Shown here: one piece after another, positions 34,150 to 43,808 of the stretch
Layout: each line of letters opens with the position of its first letter
How positions within the stretch are numbered: position 1 is the first letter of the stretch
Assembly (NCBI GenBank): GCA_002730315.1
Contig: PBZW01000066.1
Span: forward strand, 1-61,560
DNA from: Fidelibacterota bacterium
GTDB taxonomy: Bacteria > Fidelibacterota > Marinisomatia > Marinisomatales > TCS55
Direction of reading: 5' to 3'
DNA: 61,560 nt
Translations under genes and position numbers: made by a program
The notes under the pieces: model-generated
Told to the model about the DNA's origin: nothing
Databases searched by the model: none
What the model saw: the letters and a program-made list of their open reading frames with translations, nothing else

Positions 34150-34980
34150 ATGGGCACTAGACAGATACTATTAACATTCCTTTTTTCCTGTTGTGTTTAC
34201 GGACAGTTTGGAGAAGTTAAGATCGTTTTTGACAACCGCCTGCTGAAAGTCCACGAACAGCAGAACATACTGCCATTAAAACAGGATATAATCCGCTATA
34301 TCAAATCAACACGCTGGGATGAAGATTACAGTGATCTGCAAATCCCTCTACACATTCAATTCATTTTCGAAGGAGCGGCCCAGAAAGGCGCCCAGGAAAC
34401 ATACCTTTGCCAAGTACTCTTTTCCACAGGAACCGATCAGCGCTATTTTGATAAATCCGTCCAATTCCCTTATGGCCAAGGCGGATTATTGTATTTTGAC
34501 CTGGTAAAGTTCGATCCGCTATCAAGTTTTCTGGCTTTTTATGTCAACCTTGTTTTAGCAGGGGAAATGGATACTTACGAACCAAATGGGGGCACACGAA
34601 TCTATGAATTATGCCGGGAGATCGCCTTGCGGGGTACAGCCAGTGAATATTCCCGGGGCTGGCCTGATAGATCGAAACTTGTTAATAATGTCAGCACCAA
34701 TTTCGGTTTACGTAAAACCAAGTTTTCGTATTATTACGCCATGGAACTATTTCAGGATGGGAATATGGATGAAGCTTTATTGGAATTCAGTAACATGATC
34801 AAAGGGCTTGATGAAGTCTATGACCGTTCACCCCGAGAGCACTATACCATGCTGTTTCTAAAAGCGCACACCAACGAATTGGCGAAAGTCCTGCAGTTAC
34901 TGGGACAAAAGAATATGCTCAAGGATATGATGGAACTGGACCCCGATAACCTCGAGATCTATAAGCAAGCGCTTTATTAA
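34150..34980 (+). CDS. DUF4835/PorD-like secreted protein (putative T9SS-associated)
   Basis: Signal peptide from MGTRQILLTFLFSCCVYGQFGEVKIVFDNRLL; LLYFDLVKFDPLSSFLAFYVNLVLAGEMDTYEPNGGTRIY pattern resembles DUF4835. Start chosen inside ORF 34039..34980. Confidence 0.6.
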   Translation: MGTRQILLTFLFSCCVYGQFGEVKIVFDNRLLKVHEQQNILPLKQDIIRYIKSTRWDEDYSDLQIPLHIQFIFEGAAQKGAQETYLCQVLFSTGTDQRYFDKSVQFPYGQGGLLYFDLVKFDPLSSFLAFYVNLVLAGEMDTYEPNGGTRIYELCREIALRGTASEYSRGWPDRSKLVNNVSTNFGLRKTKFSYYYAMELFQDGNMDEALLEFSNMIKGLDEVYDRSPREHYTMLFLKAHTNELAKVLQLLGQKNMLKDMMELDPDNLEIYKQALY

Positions 34981-35996
34981 AGGTCACTGTATTTTTTAAT
35001 ACCGCGGATATAGTGCGCAAATACAATGCTGCCGCGATAAAATTGATTTAATACTTCCCTGTCTTTCATAATTCGAATTTTTCTGACAGCTCTTCTTTTT
35101 TTGAAGATTACATGCGGATGAGTCAACAGCCAGAATAACGATTTAAATACAGCCCCAAAATGTTGCAGGTCCCATTTTGCTAAGGCATACGTAATCGCTA
35201 CAAATTCCAGTGCCAAGCGGATGGGAAAGAAATAGAGGGTCAGTGGCAGGTTATAATTCGTTAACAGCATGAAAAAAGAATTACGGTGGTTGAGATAATA
35301 TTTTTTAAATGAATGCATGGGCAAAGAAACTGCATTTTTATGATACACTACTGAAGTAGGTGCAAAAACAACCTTCTTCCCCATAAGTTGGAAACGCCAG
35401 CACAGGTCAATCTCTTCCTGGTGTGCAAAAAATGTTTCATCAAACCCGCCGGCTGTTTCAAAATCTTTTTTTCTAACCATGATGGCTGTTCCCGAGGCCC
35501 AGAAGATTTCAGCCGTTTTATCGTATTGACCATTATCTTCTTCTTGCTCCAAAAAGATCCGTCCCTTTGCAAAAGGAAAAGAGAACAAATCCATATGGCC
35601 TCCAGCTCCGCCAGCATAATCAAATTTTTTGCGTTCATAATAATTGCGAATCTTGGGCTGGACAGCAGCAATTTCTTCCTGTTCACTTACATGATCAGCC
35701 AACTTAACCATCCAGTCCTGCTCATGGATTGTATCATTGTTCAGGAATAATAACCAATCTCCCTTTGCTGAAGGCACTCCCCGGTTACAACCGCCTGCAT
35801 AGCCATAATTACTATCATTTTCAATTAAGGTGACCTCCGGATGGTTTTCCTTGATCCAAGCCTGGCTGCCATCGGTGGAAGCATTATCCACTACAATGAC
35901 CTCTTTGTTCTGATAGGTTGATTGTTTTAAGGAAGCAAGGCACTCCGACAGGATTTCGATACCATTCCAGTGGGGGATGATGATTGAAATGAACAT
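34977..35996 (-). CDS. Glycosyltransferase family 2
   Basis: ISIIIPHWNGIEILSECLASLKQSTYQNKEVIVVDNASTDGS, LFLNNDT, GGFDETFFAHQEEIDLCWR. Confidence 0.93.
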   Translation of the reverse strand: MFISIIIPHWNGIEILSECLASLKQSTYQNKEVIVVDNASTDGSQAWIKENHPEVTLIENDSNYGYAGGCNRGVPSAKGDWLLFLNNDTIHEQDWMVKLADHVSEQEEIAAVQPKIRNYYERKKFDYAGGAGGHMDLFSFPFAKGRIFLEQEEDNGQYDKTAEIFWASGTAIMVRKKDFETAGGFDETFFAHQEEIDLCWRFQLMGKKVVFAPTSVVYHKNAVSLPMHSFKKYYLNHRNSFFMLLTNYNLPLTLYFFPIRLALEFVAITYALAKWDLQHFGAVFKSLFWLLTHPHVIFKKRRAVRKIRIMKDREVLNQFYRGSIVFAHYIRGIKKYSDL

Positions 35997-36071
35997 TTTA
36001 GATGGTTAGTTTATATTTGAAGCTGATTAGTAGTGAGTTGTTCCACCATTCACCATTTACCACTACAGCAG

Positions 36072-39041
36072 CTACCCTGCACCACTCTCCATTTCCTTTA
36101 ACAGCTTTTGTGCTTCTTTGTCTTTAGGATTCCGTTCCAGCCAAGATGTTAAGAGATCCATGGCTTCATCTTCCATATCAAGCTTACGGTAATTGATGAT
36201 CAAATGGCTGACAATATCAGGATAATTTTTACGATACTGATTCCATACTTTTGTATCTACATTTTTTCTGTCTCGTCCACCCGCCAATATCTTAGCCTCT
36301 ATGGAATTGTAGCCATTGTAAAGATTTTCCAAGATTGTCAGGCTTGTGTCAAAGTCTTCCAATTCCATGTATGATTGGGCGTATTCTACACGATGGCGAA
36401 CAGTATTGTCATTGCGTTCCATGAGCTCATCCAGCACTGAACTGAATTTCTCTTTATTTCCAACACCGTAATAGAGTCTGCCAACTTGATAATGCAGGTC
36501 CCTGTTATCCATGTGGATTGTATGTTCTGGTAAGTTCTCTGACATTTCATCCAATACTTCTTCTACCTTGGCTTTCTTTATGGCAGTTGATTCTTCATTA
36601 TCAGAAGCCTGAGACTTTTGAAATTCCATAAAATGATGTACGGCTAACTGCATGTAGGCACTTCGGTAGTTTTGCAGCAAACGGATAACCTGGCTATTAT
36701 AATGCACATCTTCATTACCAAGATTGCGAAATAAGTACTTTTCATGAGGGCTCCGGAACCACATTGTTCCTTCCTGGTCTTCCCATTCTTTGCCAACAAG
36801 GCCCTTTTGCCAAGTATCTGATCCTAAATCTGTCATTAAGTGCAGTTCCATACGATCGGCATTGACCCCTCTTGTTTTATAGGGTCGCAAGCGGTAAGCC
36901 AGCCCTTCCATTTCCAAATATTCTTCCAGGCCAATACGATTTCCAGGGGAAACAGTCACGGCAAAATAGATGGGGGATTTCCAATTGGCATCATTAATGA
37001 TCTGCATGATCATCATGTCCTGAACTTTAAGGGCCTGTTTGGCAAATGTCGGTTTGACAGTCCATGTGATCTGATTTTCACTTTTGACCGGAAATGTTAC
37101 TTCCCGTGTTTTCCAACGGGTTAAACCGGCTGTAATATTACGAATATCATCATCATCAACTTTTATAAAGCGCCGGCCAATATTTTCAATACCCTCCCGC
37201 TCTTCGATAAGTTTGTTATATTCCGCATCCGTAGGTCGTAAATCACGCAGTTGCTTAATGTACCAAGGTGTATTCAACAAACTCAAATTGGCGACAGTTA
37301 CATCTTTTCTAATACCCTCAACTTCTTGAAGGTACCATAACGGAAAGGTGTCGTTATCACCATTGGTGAATAGAATGCCGTTTGGTTCACATGATTGCAG
37401 TAAATTATAGCTATAGTCCCATGCTACAAAATTACCAGAACGATCGTGTTGGCTGTAATTTGCTTTCAGCATGACGCCGGGAATAAAAATGACCTGTAAA
37501 ACCAGTGCAGTAATAATAGCATTTCGGGATACAGCAGGTTTCTTTATATATTGAGTAATCCATTCTCCGATTGCGGCTGACCCCACACCTATCCAAATAG
37601 CAAAAGCCATAAAACTGCCGACATAGGAATAATCACGTTCCCTTGGTTGCGGGTTATCCTGATTCAAATACAAAATCAGCAGCCAGCCAATTACAAAAAA
37701 TAAAGTAAAAACCGTAAAGCCAATATTCCAGTCTTTGCGGAAATGATGCACCATACCAATCAAGCCTAAAATCAATCCCAGGGGTAGACCAAATTGCAAC
37801 CAATAAACGCCATCTTCGCGAAAATTGGCTCCCATGGCTGTGGTATAATCACCTGATGAAGGACCGCGACCGGCAAATTGCCACAGGAAATAGCGGTTAT
37901 ACATTTTCCTGATCTGGTAATTCCAAAAGAAATCCCACTGTTTTGAACCATTGTAAAACATATATTTCCTGTTCTGGCTGGAAGAATATTTATTTCTTCC
38001 GGCCGCAGGTCGGCCGACGATTTCATGTTTGGCTGACAACCCTTTATAGCGTCTTGGAAATTGGCCTATTTCGCCATATTGCTCCCGTTCCAAATATGAA
38101 ATGGCTGCAGGAATATTTTCCGGATTATTCTCATCGATGGCAGGGTCTTGTCCTGAGCGAATAAAAATCAGCGCATAGCTGGAATAACCTACCAGAATCA
38201 GGACCATAGACGTCAGCGCCAGTGACAGAAGTTGATGTTTCTTAAGAATAGACCAGATCGTTACGCCAACGACCAATAAAACAAGAACGATTACACCGGG
38301 TAATCCTAAAGTTGAGCCGGCCAGGTGCGGCAAGCCTTTAATAATGCCGTTATGAATAATAAGGAATGTGAAGAATGTAATAGCGGTAGTAATAAAAAAT
38401 GTCTTCCATTCAAATTCCATTTTCCGAAAATAGATAATGAGAGCAATGAAAGGTAATGTCAATAAATTCAGTATATGCACACCAATTGCCAAACCGAACA
38501 TGTAGGCAATGATCAGGATATAACGCTCGCTTCCCTGTTCATCTGCCCGATCGGACCAGTGCAAAATCAGCCAGACTACAATAGCGGTGAAAAAAGTACT
38601 TATGGCATATACTTCCGCTTCCACGGCGTTGAACCAATGGCTGTCAGTAAAAGCAAAGGTCATGGTTCCTACAAATGCAGCGCCAAAGGCAATAATGGCA
38701 TCTTGGCGTGTACGAATTTCTCCACGGAAATGGGCGATCACTTTAACAATAATAAGATAAAGCAGCATCACCGCCACGGCGCTGGTAATAGGCGACATAA
38801 GGTTTACCCTATAAGCAATATCTGTATTAAGCGGCAGCATGGAAAAGATTCGCCCTAGTATTAAATAAAGAGGGCTTCCCGGTGGGTGAGGAACACCCAA
38901 TATATACGAAGTGGCAATGAATTCACCGCAGTCCCAATAAGGTACTGTGGGAGACATAGTACTCAAATAAACGATAAATGAAACTACCAGCGTAATAGCG
39001 GCAAGAATTCTATTCAAAAACAAATTGTCGTGGGAGATCAC
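36072..39041 (-). CDS. DUF2723 family membrane protein (TMEM260-like, putative glycosyltransferase)
   Basis: N-terminus YLSTMSPTVPYWDCGEFIATSYILGVPHPPGSPLYLILGRIFSMLPL is characteristic of DUF2723; C-terminal soluble TPR-like region. Confidence 0.9.
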   Translation of the reverse strand: MISHDNLFLNRILAAITLVVSFIVYLSTMSPTVPYWDCGEFIATSYILGVPHPPGSPLYLILGRIFSMLPLNTDIAYRVNLMSPITSAVAVMLLYLIIVKVIAHFRGEIRTRQDAIIAFGAAFVGTMTFAFTDSHWFNAVEAEVYAISTFFTAIVVWLILHWSDRADEQGSERYILIIAYMFGLAIGVHILNLLTLPFIALIIYFRKMEFEWKTFFITTAITFFTFLIIHNGIIKGLPHLAGSTLGLPGVIVLVLLVVGVTIWSILKKHQLLSLALTSMVLILVGYSSYALIFIRSGQDPAIDENNPENIPAAISYLEREQYGEIGQFPRRYKGLSAKHEIVGRPAAGRNKYSSSQNRKYMFYNGSKQWDFFWNYQIRKMYNRYFLWQFAGRGPSSGDYTTAMGANFREDGVYWLQFGLPLGLILGLIGMVHHFRKDWNIGFTVFTLFFVIGWLLILYLNQDNPQPRERDYSYVGSFMAFAIWIGVGSAAIGEWITQYIKKPAVSRNAIITALVLQVIFIPGVMLKANYSQHDRSGNFVAWDYSYNLLQSCEPNGILFTNGDNDTFPLWYLQEVEGIRKDVTVANLSLLNTPWYIKQLRDLRPTDAEYNKLIEEREGIENIGRRFIKVDDDDIRNITAGLTRWKTREVTFPVKSENQITWTVKPTFAKQALKVQDMMIMQIINDANWKSPIYFAVTVSPGNRIGLEEYLEMEGLAYRLRPYKTRGVNADRMELHLMTDLGSDTWQKGLVGKEWEDQEGTMWFRSPHEKYLFRNLGNEDVHYNSQVIRLLQNYRSAYMQLAVHHFMEFQKSQASDNEESTAIKKAKVEEVLDEMSENLPEHTIHMDNRDLHYQVGRLYYGVGNKEKFSSVLDELMERNDNTVRHRVEYAQSYMELEDFDTSLTILENLYNGYNSIEAKILAGGRDRKNVDTKVWNQYRKNYPDIVSHLIINYRKLDMEDEAMDLLTSWLERNPKDKEAQKLLKEMESGAG

Positions 39042-39445
39042 TTATCTTCCTCATTTTTTTCATCATTCATTGTAGTTCCATCAGTTTCTGGTTTATCCGT
39101 CTTTTCTGTATCATCAGTATCTTCCCCCTTTTTCATCTTACCTTGCCCATCTTCCATACTTTCTCCATTTTTAGTCTTTTTATTTTTTTCTTCCACAAAG
39201 TTCATTTTTAGTTCACGCACAAGGTGCTCAAGGTATTGATCCTCGTTATCTGTCAGGTTTCCTTTCATGCGTTTATAAAGCATATCGAGCATGTCGATCT
39301 GTACCGATGCCTGGTCCAAGTTCCGTTCCAGTTCATCATTTACCGGATTCTTTATTTTACCTAAAAAAACCCAAGCGCTGTGAACCAGCGATGAAATGAG
39401 CTGGTCAAAGAGTTGCTGTTCTGTATATTTTTTATCTGTAGACAT
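39038..39445 (-). CDS. DUF1844-like small protein
   Basis: FDQLISSLVHSAWVFLGKIKNP...QASVQIDMLDMLYKRMKGNLTDNEDQYLEHLVRELKMNFVE; charged low-complexity tail. Confidence 0.8.
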   Translation of the reverse strand: MSTDKKYTEQQLFDQLISSLVHSAWVFLGKIKNPVNDELERNLDQASVQIDMLDMLYKRMKGNLTDNEDQYLEHLVRELKMNFVEEKNKKTKNGESMEDGQGKMKKGEDTDDTEKTDKPETDGTTMNDEKNEEDK

Positions 39446-39531
39446 AATTTGATTTACCTAACGTAATAAATGTGTTGATGTTTCAGTCTAAAAAAGCCAG
39501 CGAATTTATACTGAATGTTGCAAAAGATGAA

Positions 39532-40413
39532 TCATTCATTCACTTTCATTATATAGATCAACGAACTGCATTTTTCTTTTTGAAATACAGAAATGAACCA
39601 TGAAGCCAATCCATTCACTATCCCGGAAAAATGCGACGATCCTTTATGCTTGGCACTCAAAATGGAAACATAAAACGGATCAAAATTAATTCGATGACAA
39701 CCTTGTACACTAAATCCATTTTGTGTCATGATCTTTGAGATGGATGGTGGAGTAAAATGATACAAATGTCTTGGTGTATCATAGGCTGCCCAGTCTGCAC
39801 CATATTTATGGGCATCAGGAGAATCATAATTTGGCAATGCCACCACCAATATTCCATTTTCATTTAACTGTTGTTTGAACTTTTGTAAATATTCCAAAGG
39901 ATCATGAACATGCTCCAGACTGTGCCAGCAGGTGACCACATCATATTTTTCATCTGAATTCAACCAATCATCGGGAGAAATCACTTCTATGTCAAATTGC
40001 TGTTTTACTATTTCTCGAGCTTTAGATGAAACATCCACCCCTTTCACTCTCCAACCATCAATTTTCATTTTATCAAGAAAATGACCGGCTCCACAGCCAA
40101 TATCTAAAATAGTCCCTGATCTTTTTCTGGATGACCTTTCAATGATCTTTCCTTTTCTGCCTAACATATAAGCACGGACCATATTATAAATGAAATCGAA
40201 CAGTCCTTTTGTTTCCTCCGCGTGGGAGATATACTCCTCCGATTCATAATAACTGCCAATGTTGTCTTTGTTAGGAAATGGGCTGGTCAGGCGTAATCCA
40301 CAGTCTGAACATTCTACAATATCAAATGATTCACCGCTCACTAAAAAATCTTTCGTGGTGAACACGATCGTTAGTTCATTTTTGCAGAGAGGACAATGGG
40401 TTTGATCAATCAT
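39532..40413 (-). CDS. Class I SAM-dependent methyltransferase with N-terminal zinc ribbon
   Basis: CPLCKNEL...CSDCGLRLTSPFP; ILDIGCGAGHFLDKMKIDGWRVKGVDVS; TCWHSLEHVHDPLEYL. Confidence 0.9.
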   Translation of the reverse strand: MIDQTHCPLCKNELTIVFTTKDFLVSGESFDIVECSDCGLRLTSPFPNKDNIGSYYESEEYISHAEETKGLFDFIYNMVRAYMLGRKGKIIERSSRKRSGTILDIGCGAGHFLDKMKIDGWRVKGVDVSSKAREIVKQQFDIEVISPDDWLNSDEKYDVVTCWHSLEHVHDPLEYLQKFKQQLNENGILVVALPNYDSPDAHKYGADWAAYDTPRHLYHFTPPSISKIMTQNGFSVQGCHRINFDPFYVSILSAKHKGSSHFSGIVNGLASWFISVFQKEKCSSLIYIMKVNE

Positions 40414-42488
40414 TAACTAATAGCAGCCGTTTCTAAATATTGTGCATAGTCCTTTAACATCCGATTTTTCATTAGCGGATGATCGTTCAATGCAGGATCA
40501 TTTTCAACGATGTTTTGTGCAGCTTTTCGAGCCAGCCTAATCAATGGTCCATCTGTAACCATATCCGCAATTTTATGTTTAAAAAAGCCACTCTGTTCAG
40601 TACTGAAGAATTTTCCCGGGCCACGCATTTTCAAATCCTCATCAGCGATAACAAACCCATCATTTGTTTCTTCCATAATGGCCAATCGCTTTCTCGACGT
40701 TTCCCTAATGTTCCGCTCAACCAATATACAATAACTCTTGACGCTTCCTCTTCCCACTCTTCCCCGAAGTTGATGGAGCTGTGTCAGGCCGAAGCGCTCG
40801 GCGTGTTCGATGAGCATCACCGAGGCGTTGGGAATGTCGATCCCCACTTCGATCACTGTTGTTGAAACAAGAATATTGATCTCATTTTTTGCATATGAAT
40901 CCATAATAGCATCTTTTTCATCTTTTTTCATGCGACCATGGATCAAACCAACGTTGATACCTTTGAATATCTTCTTTAATTCCTCAAACCCTTCTGTTGC
41001 AGCAGCCAGGTCTGACTTCTCTGTTTCTTCCACCAGTGGATAGACCACCATACATTGCCTTCCTGCTTCTACTTCTTCACGAATGAATTTATACACATTC
41101 TGTAACCGTTCTTCATTCACCACTTTTGTAATGACCGGTTTCCTGTCTTTTGGCATTTCATCAATGATAGACAGGTCCATGTCCCCGTGATAGGTAATGG
41201 CCATGGTCCGGGGTATGGGTGTGGCGGTCATTGCCAAAAGGTGTGGGTTTAATCCTTTTTGGGTCAGGACACCTCTTTGAGCCACACCAAAACGATGCTG
41301 TTCATCTACGATCACAAGACCCAATTCCTTGAACTCGACATCTTTCTGGATCAATGCGTGGGTCCCCACAACCACATCAATCTTCCCATCTTTAACAGCT
41401 TCTAAAGTCTGTTTTCGTTCTGATGCTTTTTGCTTGCCTACCAATAATGCACAACTGATATGGACCTTTTCCAAGTGTTTTTTGAATGTTTCAAAATGCT
41501 GGTGTGCCAATATTTCTGTAGGCGCCATGATGGCCACCTGGACACTATTGGAAACAGCCGACACTGTAGACAAAATCGATACGATGGTCTTTCCCGACCC
41601 CACATCGCCCTGAAGAAGTCTATTCATGGGAATGTTCCTTGAAATATCACTGTGGATCTCATCCACCACTCTTTTCTGGGCGGATGTCAGTTCATATCCA
41701 AGACCATCCCGGATCGTTTGTTCATAAGGGCCCATCTTTGAAAGGGGTTTTGTTCCGACTGCTTCATAAGACTTTTTACGCAGCATCATTAGTAGCTGCA
41801 GAAAAAAATGTTCATCAAATTTTAAGCGATTTATGGCCTTTTTCAGTTCATCGATGGAATCAGGAAAATGGATATGCTTGAGCGCAGTATGAAGGGGGAT
41901 CAATTTATTCTCATGGATCATTTCTGCATTTAAATGGTCATCTATTACACTAAATGAATCTTCGATACTTTTGATCATTCTGCGAAAACTGCGGTGATCC
42001 ACTTTTGCTTTCTTCAGTTCTGCAGATAAGGGGTATAATGGAATAATGGCGCCAGTATTGATGGGATCTGCGTCTGTATCCAGTTTATCATAATCAGGAT
42101 GAACGATCTGGAAGCCATTATAAAATTCCACTTTACCATGGACAGCTAAACGATCACCTTTTTGAATGGAATTCTTGATGTATTTTACACCATTGAACCA
42201 AACCAATGTGATCAATCCCGTTCCATCTGATAGGACCGCTTGAAATATTTTTCGTTTTCGTGCCTGACGCTCACCACACACCTCAATGGTTCCCACCAAC
42301 GTGGTTACGTCATTTTTTTTAATATTTCGGATCGAACTGACCGAGGTGCGGTCCAGGTATCGGCGTGGATAGTAATGGAGCAGATCATGAACCGTGGACA
42401 CGCCGACAGATTGCAGCACCTCGGCCCGTTTGGGACCGACTCCTTGGATATATTGAACCGGGGAGTTTAGATCAATTTGAGTTGACAC
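40413..42488 (-). CDS. recG: ATP-dependent DNA helicase RecG
   Basis: LLQGDVGSGKTIVSILS, VDEQHRFGVAQR, LAMTATPIPRTMAITYHGDMDLSIIDEMPKDRKPV, VGIDIPNASVMLIEHAERFGLTQLHQLRGRVGRG. Confidence 0.97.
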   Translation of the reverse strand: MSTQIDLNSPVQYIQGVGPKRAEVLQSVGVSTVHDLLHYYPRRYLDRTSVSSIRNIKKNDVTTLVGTIEVCGERQARKRKIFQAVLSDGTGLITLVWFNGVKYIKNSIQKGDRLAVHGKVEFYNGFQIVHPDYDKLDTDADPINTGAIIPLYPLSAELKKAKVDHRSFRRMIKSIEDSFSVIDDHLNAEMIHENKLIPLHTALKHIHFPDSIDELKKAINRLKFDEHFFLQLLMMLRKKSYEAVGTKPLSKMGPYEQTIRDGLGYELTSAQKRVVDEIHSDISRNIPMNRLLQGDVGSGKTIVSILSTVSAVSNSVQVAIMAPTEILAHQHFETFKKHLEKVHISCALLVGKQKASERKQTLEAVKDGKIDVVVGTHALIQKDVEFKELGLVIVDEQHRFGVAQRGVLTQKGLNPHLLAMTATPIPRTMAITYHGDMDLSIIDEMPKDRKPVITKVVNEERLQNVYKFIREEVEAGRQCMVVYPLVEETEKSDLAAATEGFEELKKIFKGINVGLIHGRMKKDEKDAIMDSYAKNEINILVSTTVIEVGIDIPNASVMLIEHAERFGLTQLHQLRGRVGRGSVKSYCILVERNIRETSRKRLAIMEETNDGFVIADEDLKMRGPGKFFSTEQSGFFKHKIADMVTDGPLIRLARKAAQNIVENDPALNDHPLMKNRMLKDYAQYLETAAIS

Positions 42489-42494
42489 AAGGGA

Positions 42495-43808
42495 CTATTT
42501 CCATTCCTTGCGGTAAGTGTATGTGACCGTTTTGGAGTCGCTTGCCTTGAGAGAAATGGGGAAATGAATAGTTGATGCATCTTTCTTTATATAATCTTCA
42601 GAAGCGTCACGTATAACCCAATCTCCATGAATTTGCTCAACCAAACGGACATTCACAGCTTCATCTCGTATATTTTTCACAATAATTTCAATGGATGCTT
42701 CCTCGCTCTTGCGCTGGCGGTCATAGTGCAGAACGGTACGCTTGCCGATCACATCAAAAGCCCTACCGGCGAAAATGGTGGCTGTTTCTCCTCGGGGTAC
42801 TTGTTTCAGAATATCTTCACCTGCGTATTCCATGGACCCATTTGGGGACAATAAATAGAGGCTGACCTTGCCCTGGGGCAGGGGAATATCCAAATTGTTT
42901 TCAGCGGTGTTGGATAGTTTGATCTCAATCTTCAACGGTTCTTCTTTTTTGCTCCTTTCTATGTTCTCAAAAACGTAGGTCTTTTCATAATCTACGTTAC
43001 GAGGTTCATACAAGCGGACTGTAACGCTTTGATTGCGGTTCAGGTCAATTCGTTCCGGTAAACTGTAAATGTGGAAATCCCCTAATTCCTGTTCATTAGC
43101 CACTGTAGGAGCATCCATGGCAGCCATACGGGCTTCTGCCCGATAAACGGGTTGAACACGACCGCCTTTTTTCTGAAGATTGCCTTCAACCAGTTTTATT
43201 GAAAAATTACTGAAATCCACATTGCTATTATTTTTTACCACTGCTTCCGGAATCAATTGTCCATTATTACCATTGAGTATAAAACGGTAAACAGCATTCC
43301 AATCAAATCCCCCTGACAAATAGACAAGATCCCCGGATATTGTGCCAGCTAAAGGGCTGTTAATATCCCAAGCTAATTCCGGGCGCAGTTGTGGAACTGT
43401 TTGCTGGTCCTTTGTATACATATAGTCCACTTTAGTACGGGCGATAGTTATTATTTCCTTGCGCGTCTGCAGGGTGACAAAACCGCCGGTAGCTTGAATA
43501 AGCGTTCCCTCGTGAACTTTAGAGTTATGCACTTTTACATAAACATATTTCCCAAGATTTTCCCGGAAATACTTATCACCACTAAATACGTTTGAATTAT
43601 ATCTCTGGTACAAGATTGTAGCATCATGGAGTGTTAAGAATGGGGACTCTGGATATAAACCGGCGGGAAGTTGATCATAGGTGATCTCGGACTTGCCTGC
43701 AGATACAGACCAATACACTGGTTCCTTTACCAAGGCTATATTGTCTTTATAGACTGTCATGGTCTGGCTGAAAAGTATAATGGGTAGTAAATATATAAAT
43801 TTTCTCAT
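42495..43808 (-). CDS. DUF4139-like secreted protein
   Basis: Signal peptide; VYKDNIALVKEP, YLSGGFDWNAVYRFILN, QSVTVRLYEPRNVDYEKTYVFE. Confidence 0.7.
   Translation of the reverse strand: MRKFIYLLPIILFSQTMTVYKDNIALVKEPVYWSVSAGKSEITYDQLPAGLYPESPFLTLHDATILYQRYNSNVFSGDKYFRENLGKYVYVKVHNSKVHEGTLIQATGGFVTLQTRKEIITIARTKVDYMYTKDQQTVPQLRPELAWDINSPLAGTISGDLVYLSGGFDWNAVYRFILNGNNGQLIPEAVVKNNSNVDFSNFSIKLVEGNLQKKGGRVQPVYRAEARMAAMDAPTVANEQELGDFHIYSLPERIDLNRNQSVTVRLYEPRNVDYEKTYVFENIERSKKEEPLKIEIKLSNTAENNLDIPLPQGKVSLYLLSPNGSMEYAGEDILKQVPRGETATIFAGRAFDVIGKRTVLHYDRQRKSEEASIEIIVKNIRDEAVNVRLVEQIHGDWVIRDASEDYIKKDASTIHFPISLKASDSKTVTYTYRKEWK

Noticed and set aside
38475-38858. 127-aa antisense ORF in the DUF2723 gene
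   Set aside because: Antisense shadow of a confident CDS; no recognisable domain
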